NCBI GenBank assembly: GCA_017506865.1
Contig: JAFCMP010000009.1
Span: forward strand, 434,001-498,000
Direction: 5' to 3'
DNA length: 64,000 nt
Source: Tribonema minus
Taxonomy: Eukaryota; Sar; Xanthophyceae; Tribonematales; Tribonemataceae
Part shown: positions 62,660 to 64,000 of the stretch, piece after piece
Position numbering within the stretch: the stretch's first letter is position 1
Layout of the letters: the number at the start of each line of letters is the position of its first letter
The notes under the pieces: generated by a model
Told to the model about the DNA's origin: nothing
The model's database searches: none
The model's input: only the letters and a program-made list of their open reading frames with translations
Program-made: the position numbers and the translations under genes

Positions 62660-64000
62660 ATGTTCAGCGAGCACACGCCCTTCTCGGAGCACGGCGACGT
62701 GCTGAATGCAGCTCCTTCGGACGAGCCTGGCAAGAAGGCGCTCGTGGAGGAGCTGAAGAGCAGAGCTAGGGGAGCTTTTGCGGCGAAAAACTACCCCGTG
62801 GCAGAGAAGCTGTACAGCAAGGGCATCGAGGTGCGTCAGCAGCTGTTGAAGTGCTCAAAACGCCGCCGTATGCAAGGCTGCAGATGGTGTCCTTGCTGAT
62901 GCTTGTCACCTTGCTTGTGGCGTTTGGTTCATCACTGGCTTTGTGCAAATGCCCAGCTTTATGCTCTGTGCCACATCAGATCAATTGCATTCAGCTCCCA
63001 CTTGTGTGTAGATGCACTCCTCCTTCCTGCAGCCGCTGTCCGGTAGCCTGTATTTAGTGTGCTGAGCACTGGTGACAAGGCGCGTAGAGTCCCTCGCATC
63101 AGCTCGTGGCAGTACCGTCTTGTCCTTAACAAGGGCGGTGGGTTACCCAATAAAATCATGCGTTTGGCTACATCGTACAAGCGAAGCGAAGCGAAAGGTA
63201 GCTCTGAATCCCCAGGCTTGAACATATTTGGCCGGTGTGTGCGCTAGCCTCTTGCGCAACATACACAAGGCCTCAAGCTCCCGCTGCGCGCGTTTCCGAT
63301 ACTTCACTTGAAGTGCCCGGTTCCGAGGCTGTTGAAGGTGCCTACTACGTGTGCTGCTGTTGTGTGCGCAACGGTGCTCCTGTAGCGATCTCATGACAAC
63401 ATGCGTGAAACTCGTGACACCATGTGTGACAAGCAGATCGAGGGGGTCGGCTTGAATGACTTTGGCCACTGTACCACCCAGGCTGAGATAGTCTTAGAAC
63501 TAGGCATCACTTCAAGCAAGTGCCCTGCGGGCTTCAACAGCGACACGACGCTCGCCCAACCGCCCTCGCCATGTCCCACATCTATCATGCAGTGCTGGTT
63601 CCGCGCCACGCGCCACTCTGTTTTTATTCATTTAACAACAATACGACGCTGGTACAGTCGACCTCGCCACGTCCCACCCCCTCACGCGATGCCGCTCTTG
63701 TGCCCCGCTCTCTCCATTCAGGAGTATTTATTCATTAACAGAAGTGACTGACTTTCTCCGCCCTGCCGCGCAGACGCTGCCGAAGCAACGCTGTACGCGA
63801 ACCGTTCCGCCATCTCAAAACCGCTGTTGCTCAACGCTGGCCCGACCGCCAGTGCCATGTCCCACACCTCCTCTCACGCAGTGCCAGTGAGGCACTCCCG
63901 TGCCTCACTCTCTCTCTCATTCATTCTCTCACTTCAACTAATTCAATGGTAAACTAACGTCATCCGCGCAGACGCTGCCGGACGCGATGCTGTACGCGAA
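62660..64000 (+). CDS. TPR-repeat protein, N-terminal part (runs off the window)
   Basis: Exon 1 is 62660-62830 (57 codons, MFSEHTPFSEHGDVL start) and ends GGCATCGAG|GTGCGT. Exon 2 starts at 63973 after CGCGCAG and continues past the window. The join reads KSRARGAFAAKNYPVAEKLY, SKGIE|TLPDAMLYAN, a clear TPR helix pair (A-x3-F, Y-x2-A, Y, P, LYAN). It could belong to any TPR cochaperone or phosphatase family; too little is present to tell. A shifted copy of the exon 2 start lies at about 63774-63804 (one base shorter, so out of frame), another splice-junction duplicate. Confidence 0.75.
63752..63806 (+). pseudogene. Decayed copy of the TPR exon 2 acceptor and start
   Basis: ACGCTGCCGAAGCAACGCTG follows GCGCAG, matching the true junction at 63973 with a one-base deletion. 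The copied part runs on past the window's portion of the true exon (CGTTCCGCC). Confidence 0.7.

Overview
Nuclear DNA of a eukaryotic alga, most likely one with a secondary red plastid such as a photosynthetic stramenopile. Three observations support this. (i) Genes are cut into many short exons by GT-AG introns and an unusual number of GC-AG introns. (ii) The protochlorophyllide reductase precursor begins with a bipartite presequence: a signal peptide ending AGA-F, like the ASAFAP motif, then a Ser/Arg-rich transit region. (iii) TTAGGG/CCCTAA telomere-type arrays are scattered through the interior. I cannot name the species from the sequence.

Layout. 1-2.8 kb: 3' half of a non-LTR retrotransposon (RT C-terminus, zinc knuckle, restriction-like endonuclease) and its tail. 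6.5-7.0 kb (-): a small twin-CX9C (DUF3128/Emi1-like) protein; a poorly resolved plus-strand gene diverges from it at 7.1 kb. 11.6-32.0 kb (-): about 23 phase-compatible exons that read as ONE protein of about 1,250 residues, with a tripartite DENN domain, an ENTH/ANTH-like helical domain, and a Pro/Gln-rich tail with FDLL and DPF motifs. A non-autonomous hAT transposon sits in one of its introns. 32-39 kb: repeats, two 5'-truncated retrotransposon copies, and a decayed copy of a POR exon and intron split by later insertions. 39.1-46.6 kb (+): light-dependent protochlorophyllide oxidoreductase, 10 exons found. 48.5-52.1 kb (+): a LOTUS/OST-HTH domain joined to a HerA/FtsK-like P-loop ATPase. 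54.6-61.6 kb (-): a protein of 355 aa with three RRMs and an RGG tail, 8 exons, fully in phase. 62.7 kb to the end (+): start of a TPR protein.

The genes do not form a pathway; they look like unrelated housekeeping genes (endocytosis, chlorophyll synthesis, RNA binding, cochaperone type). Three things stand out: the DENN-ENTH fusion, the LOTUS-ATPase fusion, and a recurrent pattern in which introns hold tandem, decaying copies of their own splice junction plus adjacent exon, up to seven copies at one donor.
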